From Microcaldota archaeon (GTDB lineage: Archaea; Micrarchaeota; Micrarchaeia; Burarchaeales; JACQQB01), in NCBI GenBank assembly GCA_016207225.1, contig JACQQB010000106.1, positions 1 to 5,682 of the forward strand: a stretch of DNA of 5,682 nt, written 5' to 3'. The notes under the pieces were generated by a model that was not told the DNA's origin, made no database searches, and saw nothing but the letters and a program-made list of their open reading frames with translations. Positions 5,603 to 5,682 of this stretch are shown here, one piece after another. A program made the position numbers and the translations under genes. The stretch's first letter is position 1, and each line of letters starts with the position of its first letter.

Positions 5603-5682
5603 TCAAAGCCAGCCACTGTATTCCATTGCGCTTCTTACACTTTCTCGTGCAATGTCTAATGCAGCCTTTCTTGTGTTGTTAT
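5603..5682 (-). CDS. C-terminal end of an unidentified gene, cut by the window edge
   Basis: On the minus strand an open frame enters from the right edge and ends at TGA 5605-5603. It gives about 25 residues, including KAALDIARESVRSAMEY and ending SGWL. The stretch is amphipathic and helix-forming, with natural-looking codon choice. That supports a real C-terminus, although a frame of this length could occur by chance. Product unknown. It would be the gene upstream of the metE operon, separated from it by a 78-base gap. Confidence 0.4.
   Translation of the reverse strand, partial: NNTRKAALDIARESVRSAMEYSGWL

Noticed and set aside
1..5682. CRISPR array, insertion sequence, tRNA or riboswitch
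   Set aside because: I found no repeated spacer pattern, transposase motif, terminal repeats, cloverleaf or long structured leader. Nearly all bases are in ordinary genes.

Overview
The window looks archaeal. Promoter-like sites are BRE/TATA boxes (AT-rich octamers about 25 bp before the expected transcription start) rather than -35/-10 pairs. Ribosome sites are of the GGTG(A/G) type. Arginine is mostly AGA/AGG. Methionine synthase is split into two genes, a layout known in archaea. I cannot fix the lineage from sequence alone; Thermoplasmata, Thermoproteota/Nitrososphaerota or a DPANN-type genome are all possible.

Left half, plus strand: a TATA-type promoter flanked by an 8-bp inverted repeat leads into an uncharacterised 122-residue all-beta-looking protein, an archaeal-type aspartate-semialdehyde dehydrogenase (asd; start codons overlap or abut the upstream stop), and an orphan ABC-transporter ATPase of the nitrate/sulfonate/taurine class. 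A separate promoter then serves a 70-residue small membrane protein.

Right half, minus strand: a compact methionine operon reads metE N-terminal half, metE C-terminal catalytic half, metF. The genes abut with no spacer at all (TAG|ATG and TAA|ATG), and each ribosome site lies in the last codons of the previous gene. The two MetE halves are visibly paralogous. The C half keeps the full His-Cys-Glu-Cys zinc set, while the N half has lost most of it. At the right edge is the last part of another minus-strand gene, then a 78-base gap with a probable metE promoter and alternating ATTCC/GGAAT repeats.

Together: Asd makes aspartate semialdehyde, the branch point toward homoserine and homocysteine. 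MetF makes the methyl-folate-type donor and the two-part MetE methylates homocysteine to methionine. The plus- and minus-strand units converge and overlap through a shared TTAA, leaving no intergenic terminator. No mobile element, CRISPR array, tRNA or rRNA was seen, and there is no gene-free stretch over 300 bases. Most of the window is ordinary metabolism. The points that merit a second look are the split MetE, the promoter-flanking repeats and the two uncharacterised small proteins.
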